Numbered from the stretch's first letter, positions 14,389 to 21,257 are shown. The stretch: DNA of 22,814 nucleotides from CAZONC01 sp964581305 (GCA_964581305.1 CAZONC010000008.1:1-22814); one strand, 5' to 3'. Numbers and translations are program-made. Notes: generated from the sequence alone by a model not told the origin.

Positions 14389-15044
14389 TGCGAGAAAGAG
14401 AAATCATTTTACCAGGAGAAATTATTGATGAAAGGAAAGGAAGAAAAATTGGCAGTAATGTTTATTTAGAAGGAAATAATGTTTATTCAAAAGTGCTTGG
14501 CATACCAAAAATAAGTGAAAATGAAATATCTGTAATACCATTGGCTGGTGTGTATATACCTCGAGTTGGCGATAGAATAATTGGAACTATTATAGAGGTT
14601 GAGGTTTCTGGCTGGCTTGTTGATATAAACTCGCCTTATTTTGCTTTCCTACCACTTGCAGAAGGTGTGGAGGAATTTGTTGATTTAGAAAGGGTGGATT
14701 TGAGCAGATTTTATGATATTGGTGATTTGATTTATTGTCGAATTTTCAAAGTTCCAAAAAGTAAAATTGTGCAAGTCACGATGAAAGATTATTTAGCAAG
14801 AAAATTATATGGTGGTGTTATTATTAAAATTACACCAAGTAAAATACCGCGTGTTATAGGAAAGGATGGTAGCATGATTAACTTAATTAAAAATAAAACA
14901 AAATGTGAAATTCTTACAGGCCAAAATGGTGTTATATGGATTAAAGGAGAAAAAAAAGATAGAGCAATAGAGGCAATTTTGACAATAGAAAGAGAGTCGC
15001 ACTTTTTAGGATTAACAGAAAAAATAGAAAGGATGTTGAGTTAA
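14388..15044 (+). CDS. rrp4: Exosome RNA-binding subunit Rrp4
   Basis: Cap subunit of the archaeal RNA exosome that guides RNA into the Rrp41/Rrp42 ring. Seen: an N-terminal domain with ILPGEIID, an S1 domain from about residue 60 to 130 (GDRIIGTIIEVEVSGWLVDI), and a KH domain with IPRVIGKDGSMINLI near 160. The length of 218 residues is normal. A strong ribosome site, AAGGAGG, lies inside the end of SBDS 12 bases before the ATG. It is followed directly by rrp41 with no spacer. Confidence 0.96.
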   Translation: MREREIILPGEIIDERKGRKIGSNVYLEGNNVYSKVLGIPKISENEISVIPLAGVYIPRVGDRIIGTIIEVEVSGWLVDINSPYFAFLPLAEGVEEFVDLERVDLSRFYDIGDLIYCRIFKVPKSKIVQVTMKDYLARKLYGGVIIKITPSKIPRVIGKDGSMINLIKNKTKCEILTGQNGVIWIKGEKKDRAIEAILTIERESHFLGLTEKIERMLS

Positions 15045-15761
15045 ATGGAAGAAAAAAAACTTATTTTAAATGGAAAGAGACTTGATGGTAGAAACCCAGA
15101 CGAATTGAGAAATATAGAAATGAAGGTGGATGTGGTTTCGAGAGCAGATGGCTCGGCTGAAGTTAGATTTGGCAATACTATTGCTATTGCATCTGTATAT
15201 GGACCTAGAAGTCTTTTTCCTAAGCATCTTCAAGAACCAGAAATTGGAATTATACGCTGCAGATATAACATGGCGCCATTTAGTGTAAAAGGTGAGCGAA
15301 AATCTCCAGGACCTGATAGAAGAAGTATTGAAATATCGAAAGTTACAAGGAATGCACTCGAACCGGCAATATTTCTTGAAGATTTTCCGCGGGCTGTTAT
15401 TGATATTTTCATAGAAATAATTCAAGCGGATGGCAGCACAAGAGTTACAGGAATAAACGCTGCATCATTGGCACTTGCCGCAGCTGGTGTTCCTATGCGC
15501 GATCTCGTAGCAGCGTGCTCAGTGGGAAAAATTGATGATACTCTTGTGGTAGATTTGACCGGTGAGGAAGATAATTACTCAAAAGCGGATATAGCCTTTG
15601 CCATGCTCCCTAGTAAAAATGAAGTGACATTGCTTCAAATGGATGGTATTTTAACTAAAGATGAATTATTCCAACTATTCGATCTTGCAAAAAAATCTTG
15701 CCAAAAAATCTATGAAATTCAAAAGAAAGTTTTGAGAGAAAAATATAAAGTGAGTGAATGA
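15045..15761 (+). CDS. rrp41: Exosome catalytic subunit Rrp41
   Basis: RNase PH-like phosphorolytic subunit that degrades or tails RNA 3' ends. Seen: LNGKRLDGRNPDELR start, the ADGSAEVRFGNT block, the KGERKSPGPDRRSIEISK arginine-rich RNA and phosphate region, a QADGSTRVTGINAASLALA signature and the YSKADIAFAMLPSKNEVTLL stretch that carries active-site acids. The length of 238 residues is standard. It overlaps rrp42 by ATGA. Confidence 0.97.
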   Translation: MEEKKLILNGKRLDGRNPDELRNIEMKVDVVSRADGSAEVRFGNTIAIASVYGPRSLFPKHLQEPEIGIIRCRYNMAPFSVKGERKSPGPDRRSIEISKVTRNALEPAIFLEDFPRAVIDIFIEIIQADGSTRVTGINAASLALAAAGVPMRDLVAACSVGKIDDTLVVDLTGEEDNYSKADIAFAMLPSKNEVTLLQMDGILTKDELFQLFDLAKKSCQKIYEIQKKVLREKYKVSE

Positions 15762-16525
15762 AAGAATATGCGCTTGAATTAATAGAAAAAGGAAAAAGAA
15801 TTGATGGAAGAGCATTCGATCAGTTTAGAAAAATAGAAATAGTGAGAAATGCTATTAAAAGTGCTGATGGCTCGGCAAGAGTAAAATTTGGTGAAACTGA
15901 AGTTATAGCTGGTGTTAAAATTGGTATTGGTACGCCTTTTCCTGATACACCAGATCAAGGCATACTTATTGTAAATTCTGAATTTTCCCCTATTGCCTCA
16001 CCAGAATTTGAAGCAGGACCGCCTGGTGAAGATGCAATCGAGTTGGCACGTGTAGTGGATAGAGGCATAAGAGAATCTAAGGCCATAGAATTAGAAAAAC
16101 TTTGTATCACTCCTGGTGAAAAAGTTCTTTCTGTCTTCATAGATATACACATAATTAATCATCATGGAAACCTTTTAGATGCGGCTGCATTGGCAAGCAT
16201 AATAGCTTTGTTAAATACAAAGATGCCAAAGGTTGAAGGAGATAAAATAAATAGAGAGGAATATGTTGGAAATTTACCAATTGCACATTTACCAATTAAT
16301 ATCAGTGTAGGAAAAGTTGGTAATTTTTTAATTATTGACCCAACTTTTGAAGAGGAAAAAATATTGGAATCAAAGCTATGTATTGCTGTAAGAGAAGATG
16401 ATAAAATATGTGCTTTACAAAAACAAGGAAGCAGGCAAATAAAATTCGATGAGCTGGAAAAAATGATAGATCTTGCCATAGAGAAATCAAAAGAGTTGAG
16501 GCGATTATGCCAACAAGAACATTAA
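15758..16525 (+). CDS. rrp42: Exosome subunit Rrp42
   Basis: Noncatalytic RNase PH-like partner of Rrp41, completing the hexameric ring. Seen: KGKRIDGRAFDQFRKIEI, the SADGSARVKFGETEVIAGVK block, DQGILIVNSEFSP, the PPGEDAIELARVVDRGIRES region and HHGNLLDAAALASIIALLN. The length of 255 residues is typical. The L39e gene starts inside its last codons, overlapping by 19 bases. Confidence 0.97.
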   Translation: MKEYALELIEKGKRIDGRAFDQFRKIEIVRNAIKSADGSARVKFGETEVIAGVKIGIGTPFPDTPDQGILIVNSEFSPIASPEFEAGPPGEDAIELARVVDRGIRESKAIELEKLCITPGEKVLSVFIDIHIINHHGNLLDAAALASIIALLNTKMPKVEGDKINREEYVGNLPIAHLPINISVGKVGNFLIIDPTFEEEKILESKLCIAVREDDKICALQKQGSRQIKFDELEKMIDLAIEKSKELRRLCQQEH

Positions 16526-16671
16526 GTCGAAAAATAAAATTAGGAAAAATTCATAAAAAAAGATCTGCACCTAGATGGGCAGATATAAGAAAATATGGAC
16601 TTAAAAGAGCAAGGACAAGAAGAATTTTTATTTCAACAAAAAGATGGAAAAGAAGCAGAATAAAAATTTAA
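16507..16671 (+). CDS. rpl39e: Ribosomal protein L39e
   Basis: Tiny basic large-subunit protein lining the peptide exit tunnel. It is 54 residues, almost a third Arg and Lys. Seen: a KIKLGKIHKKRSAPRWADIR core matching the family's P-x-W element, and an ending KRWKRSRIKI that corresponds to the RRHWRRxKL tail. It starts at ATG 16507 inside the end of rrp42. Exosome genes followed by L39e is a common archaeal order, which supports the call. The stop overlaps that of the opposing pilin gene. Confidence 0.9.
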   Translation: MPTRTLSRKIKLGKIHKKRSAPRWADIRKYGLKRARTRRIFISTKRWKRSRIKI

Positions 16672-17141
16672 GAGCCCATGCAACTTTGTCCTGCTCGGCA
16701 ATCTGCTGATATAGGAATACCTAAGCAAAGTGCTGTTACGACAACTCGATTTGGTGGTATCATATCTGAATCTACTGTTATGTTTTTTGCAAAAGAGCGA
16801 CCAGGAGTTAACGGCGAATCTTTAGTGTAGTCAGATATAATTGTTGTGTTTATTTTTCCTCCGCCAAAAACTGTTATTGTAAAATTGTATAAATCTTCTG
16901 TTCCTGTTTTATAAAATACAGTAACATAAGTCCAGTTATTGCCATATATGACGTTTGGTTCCAAAATGGATTGTGCACATTTTATCTGTGCTTCTATCGC
17001 TTCTGTCTGACTGCCAACTGTTTCAGTCATACGGGTCGTATAGCCACTTAGCCATATACTTAGAATGCCACCGACTGCAACCGTAATTGCAATCAATAAC
17101 ACAACCGCAACGAGCGGACTAATTCCTTTTGCCATATCCAT
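16668..17141 (-). CDS. Type IV pilin-like secreted protein
   Basis: Archaeal pilin or archaellin-type protein. Seen: a class III signal peptide, MAKG followed by ISPLVAVVLLIAITVAVGGI, with the expected prepilin peptidase cut after Gly 6 or so, leaving the hydrophobic helix for pilus assembly or membrane retention. The rest (about 120 residues) is a soluble domain with several Asn-x-Ser/Thr sites and four cysteines in the C-terminal part. It is alone, opposed to the ribosomal genes, with no pilus ATPase or platform gene near. Whether it forms pili or is a surface protein is open. Confidence 0.85.
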   Translation of the reverse strand: MDMAKGISPLVAVVLLIAITVAVGGILSIWLSGYTTRMTETVGSQTEAIEAQIKCAQSILEPNVIYGNNWTYVTVFYKTGTEDLYNFTITVFGGGKINTTIISDYTKDSPLTPGRSFAKNITVDSDMIPPNRVVVTALCLGIPISADCRAGQSCMGS

Positions 17142-17148
17142 AATTTTT

Positions 17149-17162
17149 TTTATATATTTAAA
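17149..17162 (+). promoter_or_regulatory. TATA box for L31e
   Basis: TTTATATATTTAAA is centred 26 bases before the ATG of L31e at 17181, predicting a leaderless transcript. It lies between the divergent pilin and L31e genes. Confidence 0.5.
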
Positions 17163-17180
17163 TAATTTATTTTAGAAAAT

Positions 17181-17429
17181 ATGGCAGAAGAAAAAATTGT
17201 AACAATAAATCTTAGGAAAGAGATTATAGAAACGCCGAGATGGAAAAGAAGTAAAGCGGCTATACGTGCACTTAGAGCGATACTTGAGAGAAGGCTAAAA
17301 AGTAAAAAAATAAAGATAGGTAAAAGTGTGAATGAAAAAATCTGGGCAAAAGGAGCACAAAAACCACCATCAAAAATAAAAATTATGATAATTAAGTCAG
17401 ATGATGGCTTCCAAATTGAGGCAGTATGA
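17181..17429 (+). CDS. rpl31e: Ribosomal protein L31e
   Basis: Large-subunit ribosomal protein near the tunnel exit. Seen: VTINLRKEIIETPRWKRSKA at the start, the AIRALRAILERRLK helix, IKIGKSVNEKIWAKGAQKPP and the final IKIMIIKSDDG strand. The length of 82 residues is normal. In many archaea L39e directly precedes L31e; here a pilin gene on the opposite strand separates them. Its stop abuts the S27ae stop. Confidence 0.96.
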   Translation: MAEEKIVTINLRKEIIETPRWKRSKAAIRALRAILERRLKSKKIKIGKSVNEKIWAKGAQKPPSKIKIMIIKSDDGFQIEAV

Positions 17430-17606
17430 TTATTCCCAGATCACCATTTTGCATTTCCCACAATAATATCGTACTTTTCCGTCTGGCTGTTTATGTTCTG
17501 CCATAAAAACCGATTCACCACAGCGAGGACAGTTTCTTTTTTTGCGAACAACCTTTCCATTTTTTATTTCATAAAAATTACTCTGTCTTACTGGCCTGTG
17601 CTTCAC
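17430..17606 (-). CDS. rps27ae: Ribosomal protein S27ae (eS31)
   Basis: Zinc-ribbon small-subunit protein of 58 residues. Seen: FYEIKNGKVVRKKRNCPRCG with Cys 26 and 29, ESVFMAEHK typical of the family, then YYCGKCKMVIWE with Cys 49 and 52. There is no ATG in frame upstream of the zinc ribbon. GTG at 17604-17606 is the likely start, since GGAGG lies six bases before it. That start is inside the 3' end of the S24e gene, giving a 29-base overlap in another frame. S24e followed by S27ae is a common archaeal pair. Confidence 0.92.
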   Translation of the reverse strand: MKHRPVRQSNFYEIKNGKVVRKKRNCPRCGESVFMAEHKQPDGKVRYYCGKCKMVIWE

Positions 17607-17856
17607 TCTTATCCTCCTTTATTTCTTTTGGCTTTTCGCTCAATATTTTAATTTTTGCCAAAGAATTGTTTGAGCCTTTTTTCGTAAAAATATAATCGAT
17701 AATGACCTGCGACTCGTCCACAGAATATCTTTTTGCAAATTCTTTTTTTATTTCTAATTTAGAAGGTGTGGGGCTTTTTGGGTGTGCTAAACAAACTTTT
17801 AGTTCTTTTCTTTTAAAGTACGGATTTTCCTTTTCTTCCACTATCTCTATTTCCAT
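17578..17856 (-). CDS. rps24e: Ribosomal protein S24e
   Basis: Small-subunit ribosomal protein. Seen: MEIEIVEEKENPYFKRKELK at the start, a HPKSPTPSKLEIKKEFAKR block and the VIIDYIFTKKGSNNSLAKIKI strand region, then a charged tail. The frame is open to an ATG at 17877, but the ATG at 17856 gives the family's usual N-terminus and sits just after the Spt4 stop. This makes a 92-residue protein. Its end carries the ribosome site and start of S27ae. Confidence 0.95.
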   Translation of the reverse strand: MEIEIVEEKENPYFKRKELKVCLAHPKSPTPSKLEIKKEFAKRYSVDESQVIIDYIFTKKGSNNSLAKIKILSEKPKEIKEDKSEAQASKTE

Positions 17857-17857
17857 A

Positions 17858-18046
17858 TTAACCAACGTAGAGTGCATATCGCCCCTGTTCGGTTATATTG
17901 AGTGCACGTGCAATTTCACTATCTGGGTTGAGAATAACAACCAATCCTTTCCAACTAATTGATAAATTGCTCGACTTGCACACTGGACAAATCTTTTCCT
18001 GTGTAAATCGTTTACAATTTCTACATACATGCATTCTTTTTACCAT
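17858..18046 (-). CDS. spt4: Transcription elongation factor Spt4 (RpoE'')
   Basis: Partner of Spt5 that clamps elongating RNA polymerase. Seen: zinc ribbon with Cys 8, 11, 20 and 23 (CRNC, CPVC), the SSNLSISWKGLVVILNPDSE body and the ARALNITEQGRYALYV end. The length of 62 residues is standard. It overlaps the rpo7 stop by one base and is followed directly by S24e. The order Rpo7, Spt4, S24e, S27ae is common in archaea. Confidence 0.95.
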   Translation of the reverse strand: MVKRMHVCRNCKRFTQEKICPVCKSSNLSISWKGLVVILNPDSEIARALNITEQGRYALYVG

Positions 18047-18588
18047 TACTTTTTCCTCCTTTTCTCTTCCTCAATCCAGCTCAATGCACCTAATCCTGGT
18101 TGTCGCATAGTTAGTCCGATTTTTTGTTGTCCTGTCAATGATACGGAAATTATTCGTGCTCTAACCTTATCTTTTTCTTTCAATGTCCGTTTTGTCTGCT
18201 TACCAAGAAATACAGAATTTTTGCTATCATAACTTACAAAATCATCCATTAGTTGAGATATGTGGACAAGTGCATCCATCGGTCCTATTCGAACAAAAGC
18301 ACCAAACTCAGTATTATCTATGACTTCACCAAAAACAATTTCATGTAGTTCGGGTTTAAATGTTAAAATCTTAAATCGTACTTGATAGAATACGCCAGCA
18401 TCACCAGGAATTATTTTTCCTTCGCCTATATTTTCTATATCGGTTACAGCTAGCATAACACCTATTCTAGGGTCAAAACTTCCTTCAAATTTGTTAGCTA
18501 TAGCTTCCTTAACTGCATCCTCTACCTTCATTCCAAGTTTTTCCGGCGGAACACGTATTCTATCCTCTACAGTTATTATGTAATACAT
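18046..18588 (-). CDS. rpoE1: RNA polymerase subunit Rpo7 (RpoE')
   Basis: Stalk subunit of archaeal RNA polymerase, paired with Rpo4. Seen: N-terminal tip domain MYYIITVEDRIRVPPEKLG with DPRIGVMLAVTDIENIGEG, then an S1/OB domain with VFGEVIDNTEFGAFVRIGPM and a DKVRARIISVSL strand, ending in TMRQPGLG. The length of 180 residues is standard. It follows the NUDIX gene by seven bases on the same strand. Confidence 0.96.
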   Translation of the reverse strand: MYYIITVEDRIRVPPEKLGMKVEDAVKEAIANKFEGSFDPRIGVMLAVTDIENIGEGKIIPGDAGVFYQVRFKILTFKPELHEIVFGEVIDNTEFGAFVRIGPMDALVHISQLMDDFVSYDSKNSVFLGKQTKRTLKEKDKVRARIISVSLTGQQKIGLTMRQPGLGALSWIEEEKRRKK

Positions 18589-18595
18589 CCTCTCA

Positions 18596-19030
18596 CTATA
18601 ACATATGATTTTTTAAAACATATTTAAGCGCGTTTTTCTGTTCCTTGTGTGTAAGATATTTAATTGCATTGTTTGGACTAACCCACTTAAATTTATCATG
18701 CTCGCTTCTATCAATTTTAATTTTTTTATTAAAAATTCTAACAATAAAAAGTTTACCAACAGCGCCATTAAATCTTTCACTATCTTTTGTGTACCATTTT
18801 GGCCAATCATATTTTATTGTATAGTTTGTCTTTTTGACTTCATACCTTTTTGCCCCAGTTTCTTCTAAAATTTCGCGTGCCAAACAGCTATCAACATTTT
18901 CACCCTTTTTAAGACCACCTTTAAGAAATTCCCATCCAGTCCAATTTTTGATTCGATGCAAAATTAGAATTTTTGGTTTTCCATTTTTTCTATAAACAAC
19001 TGCAAAAACATATTTTCTATATTTTCTCAT
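18596..19030 (-). CDS. NUDIX hydrolase
   Basis: Hydrolase of nucleoside diphosphates linked to another group. Seen: a complete NUDIX box at residues 38-60 (Gly 38, Glu 44, REILEE at 52-57, Gly 59), preceded by GWEFLKGG. The N-terminus YVFAVVYRKNGKPKILILHR and a C-terminal KFKWVSPNNAIKYL helix fit diadenosine-polyphosphate or housecleaning types, but the substrate cannot be assigned. The length of 144 residues is typical. It lies between the PIN gene and rpo7 with tiny spacers, suggesting one operon. Confidence 0.92.
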   Translation of the reverse strand: MRKYRKYVFAVVYRKNGKPKILILHRIKNWTGWEFLKGGLKKGENVDSCLAREILEETGAKRYEVKKTNYTIKYDWPKWYTKDSERFNGAVGKLFIVRIFNKKIKIDRSEHDKFKWVSPNNAIKYLTHKEQKNALKYVLKNHML

Positions 19031-19031
19031 T

Positions 19032-19406
19032 TCACCCCATACTTAAATGTTTTTTTGCTCGAACTAAAATTAGATTTATATTACGCTTTTTTAAGCTTTC
19101 TTTCAATTTCTTATCACTTGTTCCGACTATGACATCTTTGTCAGCAACTGTTAAAATTGCTCTATCTGCAGAAGTTTCACTGGTTTTAATCAATTTAAAT
19201 TTTTTTTTCTTTATAATCTCTAAAGCAACTTTTGCATTACTACCAGTTTTTCCTTTATTTTTTGCTATTTGCATTAATTCATGAATAACAGCATCCGGAA
19301 TCAAAATTTCATATGGCTGATTTATTATATTCATTATATCATCTAAATCTATTTTGAATTTCACCGCATCCAAAATAAAACTCGTATCAAGAATGACCTT
19401 TTTCAT
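19032..19406 (-). CDS. PIN-domain ribonuclease-like protein (Fcf1-type)
   Basis: PIN-fold protein. Seen: conserved acids at LDTSFILDAV (Asp 7), the AVIHELMQIA glutamate, SADRAILTVAD and the IVGTSDKKLKESLKKR block. The length of 124 residues is typical. Proteins of this kind encoded beside rpo7 in archaea resemble eukaryotic Fcf1/Utp24, which acts in rRNA processing. No antitoxin gene is adjacent, so a VapC toxin is less likely. The rRNA-processing role is inferred from similarity and context. Confidence 0.85.
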   Translation of the reverse strand: MKKVILDTSFILDAVKFKIDLDDIMNIINQPYEILIPDAVIHELMQIAKNKGKTGSNAKVALEIIKKKKFKLIKTSETSADRAILTVADKDVIVGTSDKKLKESLKKRNINLILVRAKKHLSMG

Positions 19407-19420
19407 AATATTATTTAAGA

Positions 19421-19430
19421 TTAAATTTTA
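19421..19430. promoter_or_regulatory. Divergent TATA region between the PIN gene and cbf5
   Basis: TTAAATTTTA is centred 27-28 bases before the cbf5 ATG at 19454. The reverse strand of the same AT-rich stretch can serve the PIN gene start at 19406. It predicts leaderless transcripts in both directions. Confidence 0.4.
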
Positions 19431-19453
19431 ATTGAAATTTTCAAATTATTTTT

Positions 19454-20398
19454 ATGTGGTTAGTAAAATCGGAAGAAGAAACTGATGAAAAATTTGGAAA
19501 AAACCCAAAAGACAGAACTATAGAAGAACTTATAAAGAGTTCAGTGATAATTGTTGACAAAAATCGAGGACCAACAAGTCATCAAATAACTGCATGGGTA
19601 AAAGATATTTTCGGAATTAAAAAAGCCGGCCATTGCGGAACTTTAGATCCGGCTGTAACAGGCGTTTTGCCTGTTGCTCTTGAAAATGCAGTAAAAGCAA
19701 TGCCTGTTCTAATGGGTTTAGATAAAGAGTATGTTGGTGTTATGCATTTGCATAAAGAAATTCCTGAGAGTATGATTAAAGAAACTATTTTACAGTTTAT
19801 CGGAAAAATCGTTCAGATTCCGCCAAAAAAGTCGGCAGTGGCACGAAGACCAAGAGAAAAAACGATTTACTTTTTTGATATCCTGGAAATTGATGGAAAA
19901 GATATACTGTTCAAAGTTGGATGTGAAGCTGGAACATATATAAGAAAATTATGTCATGATATCGGTATCGCACTTGGTGTTGGTGCACATATGACAGAAC
20001 TTCGAAGAACCAAAGTGGGACATTTTACAGAAGATCAGGCCCACTCACTGGTAGAAATAAAGGATGCATACGAATTTTGGAAGGAAGGGGATGAAAAGAC
20101 GCTGAGGGAAATTTTGATTCCTGTGGAATATGCAATTTCTCATGTAAAAAGGCTCTTTGTAAAAGATTCAGCAATCGATGCAATATGTCATGGTGCACCT
20201 ATTTACGTATCTGGTTTGGTGAAAATTCAAAAAGATATAGAGAAAGGAGAAACTGTCGCGGTTTATAGTTTAAAAGAAGAGTTAGTTGCGCTAGGAATTG
20301 CAAAAATGAATAGCAAAGAAATGCTTGAAAGAAAAAGAGGGGTTGCGGTTCGAACAGACAGGGTTTTTATGGAAAAAGGTATTTATCCAAAAATTTAA
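19454..20398 (+). CDS. cbf5: tRNA/rRNA pseudouridine synthase Cbf5
   Basis: Catalytic subunit of H/ACA guide RNPs, also able to make tRNA pseudouridine 55. Seen: NRGPTSHQITAWVKDIFGI, the catalytic Asp 65 in HCGTLDPAVTGVLPVAL, the KEYVGVMHLHKE strand, GCEAGTYIRKLCHDIGIALG, and a C-terminal PUA domain starting near residue 235 (KDSAIDAICHGAPIYVSGLV). The length of 314 residues is slightly short of many archaeal forms. It is followed by the PAP2 gene after nine bases. Confidence 0.97.
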   Translation: MWLVKSEEETDEKFGKNPKDRTIEELIKSSVIIVDKNRGPTSHQITAWVKDIFGIKKAGHCGTLDPAVTGVLPVALENAVKAMPVLMGLDKEYVGVMHLHKEIPESMIKETILQFIGKIVQIPPKKSAVARRPREKTIYFFDILEIDGKDILFKVGCEAGTYIRKLCHDIGIALGVGAHMTELRRTKVGHFTEDQAHSLVEIKDAYEFWKEGDEKTLREILIPVEYAISHVKRLFVKDSAIDAICHGAPIYVSGLVKIQKDIEKGETVAVYSLKEELVALGIAKMNSKEMLERKRGVAVRTDRVFMEKGIYPKI

Positions 20399-20407
20399 AA
20401 TAAAAAT

Positions 20408-20803
20408 ATGACATTTAGATGGATTGTTTTCGCGCTTTTGCCTGCTGTTATTCTATCTTTTATTCTTGCAACTGCATTAAAAATGGTTTTTCAAATATCA
20501 CGTCCCTGCATTGAATCAGAAATTTGTGTTGAAGGATATTCTTTTCCAAGCCGTCATGCATCAGTTCTCTTTGCATTTGCTACTGTTATTTTCTTGCACA
20601 CAATTTCTTTTAAAATTAAAAACACGTGGAAAAAAATATTGTCATACAATATTGCGATGATGCCATATACAATAGCACTTTTAATTTCAGCAGAAAGAAT
20701 GGTTGCAATATATCACACATTTCCTGACATAATTGCTGGAATGTTGCTTGGTATTTGGATCGGTTATTTGGTTGATTTTTTACAAGCACGATTACTAAAA
20801 TAA
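20408..20803 (+). CDS. PAP2-family phosphatase, minimal
   Basis: Integral membrane phosphatase of the PAP2 superfamily, which often dephosphorylates lipid or polyprenyl phosphates. Seen: the three motifs KMVFQISRP (25-33), PSRH (47-50, with Arg where Gly is usual) and RMVAIYHTFPD (97-107, with the R-x5-H-x3-D spacing). It has about four membrane segments. At 131 residues it is short; the first helices usual before motif 1 are reduced. The ATG lies nine bases after cbf5. Substrate unknown. Confidence 0.85.
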   Translation: MTFRWIVFALLPAVILSFILATALKMVFQISRPCIESEICVEGYSFPSRHASVLFAFATVIFLHTISFKIKNTWKKILSYNIAMMPYTIALLISAERMVAIYHTFPDIIAGMLLGIWIGYLVDFLQARLLK

Positions 20804-20804
20804 G

Positions 20805-20811
20805 TTTAAAT
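20805..20811 (+). promoter_or_regulatory. Remnant TATA box of the OB-fold pseudogene
   Basis: TTTAAAT is centred 23 bases before the ATG at 20831 of the decayed gene. The gene may therefore still be transcribed. Confidence 0.3.
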
Positions 20812-20830
20812 GAACTATTATTAAGGGAAA

Positions 20831-21115
20831 ATGAAGATTGCTGAAATAAATGTGAGTATGAGTAATATTTCGGTTGAGGCAAAAGTAATTATATTGGAAA
20901 TGCGAAGTGTTCAAACACGATACGGCAAAGAGAAATTGCAGATGTTACATTGGAAGATGACAGTGAATAAATAAGTAGGAGTTTATGGGAGATCAGATAA
21001 AATCTGTTTCAAATTGGAGGTCATAGTTGAGGGTGCATATGTAACGCGGTTTAGAGATAAGCTTCAACTCAACATACCAAAAAGTGGAAGGCTGATAGTT
21101 AATCCATCTTCTTAA
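20831..21115 (+). pseudogene. Decayed single-OB-fold (RPA-like) nucleic-acid-binding protein
   Basis: The intact start reads MKIAEINVSMSNISVEAKV, then SVQTRYGKEKLQ, the usual opening of archaeal short OB-fold RPA-like proteins. From about 20938 the family sequence continues in another frame (ADVTLEDDS), stops at TAA 20968-20970, resumes around 20983 with LW, shifts again for DQIKSV (20991 on), and ends in yet another frame with EGAYVTRFRDKLQLNIPKSG and IVNPSS to TAA 21113-21115. At least three frameshifts and one stop are needed, so this is not one sequencing slip. Expected intact length is about 95 residues. Confidence 0.85.
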
Positions 21116-21117
21116 AA

Positions 21118-21133
21118 TTTAAAATTTATAAAT
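21118..21133 (+). promoter_or_regulatory. TATA region of the tRNA-Ser locus
   Basis: TTTAAAATTTATAAAT contains overlapping TATA elements. They predict transcription starting at about 21147-21155, some 45-53 bases before the preferred mature tRNA start at 21200. The transcript therefore carries the GCCGAGG duplicate and the guide-like segment. Confidence 0.45.
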
Positions 21134-21146
21134 GCAATAAATTATA

Positions 21147-21199
21147 GTGCCGAGGAATTGGGTCTCAATCTCTGACTAAAGATGATGAGCAAACCGTCT
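21147..21199 (+). ncRNA. Possible box C/D-like guide segment in the tRNA-Ser leader
   Basis: CTGA (21172-21175, D'-like) is followed after six bases by ATGATGA (21182-21188), a perfect C-box consensus. GGTCTCAA (21161-21168) is exactly complementary to tRNA-Ser positions 33-40 (21261-21268). Its fifth base before CTGA faces U34, which is the 2'-O-methylation position under the known N+5 rule. Against it, no good terminal C box is seen (GTGCCGA at 21147 matches 5 of 7) and the terminal D box would be CCGA or CTGC near 21198-21204. Whether this acts as a separate guide, in cis, or not at all is unproven. Confidence 0.4.
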
Positions 21200-21207
21200 G
21201 CCGAGGT

Positions 21208-21220
21208 TTGAAAAATCGAA
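21208..21220 (+). other. Mini-intron (13 nt) at position 8/9 of tRNA-Ser(UGA)
   Basis: Exon CGAG (21202-21205) faces intron ATCG (21215-21218): three Watson-Crick pairs plus a G-A mismatch. The 5' bulge is GT|T, the 3' bulge is AA|G, and a two-pair outer helix GC/GC flanks it. Removal leaves the canonical U8 and G9. It is the weakest of the five helices. Confidence 0.6.
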
Positions 21221-21243
21221 GGCAGAACCAGGTTAATGCGCAC

Positions 21244-21257
21244 AGATTTTCGCGTAA
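21244..21257 (+). other. Mini-intron (14 nt) at position 29/30 of tRNA-Ser(UGA)
   Basis: Exon GCGC (21238-21241) pairs with intron GCGT (21252-21255), one G-U. The 5' bulge is AC|A and the 3' bulge is AA|G. The cap GA-TTT-TC is a tiny hairpin. Removal changes the anticodon stem from one with a mismatch to a perfect five-pair CACGG/CCGTG. Confidence 0.8.

Noticed and set aside
15066..15425. 119-residue frame antisense to rrp41
   Set aside because: Antisense shadow of a highly conserved gene, with no promoter or ribosome site.
19032..19406. VapC-type toxin of a toxin-antitoxin pair
   Set aside because: No antitoxin gene adjoins it; the neighbours are NUDIX and RNA polymerase genes, matching the conserved Fcf1-like context.
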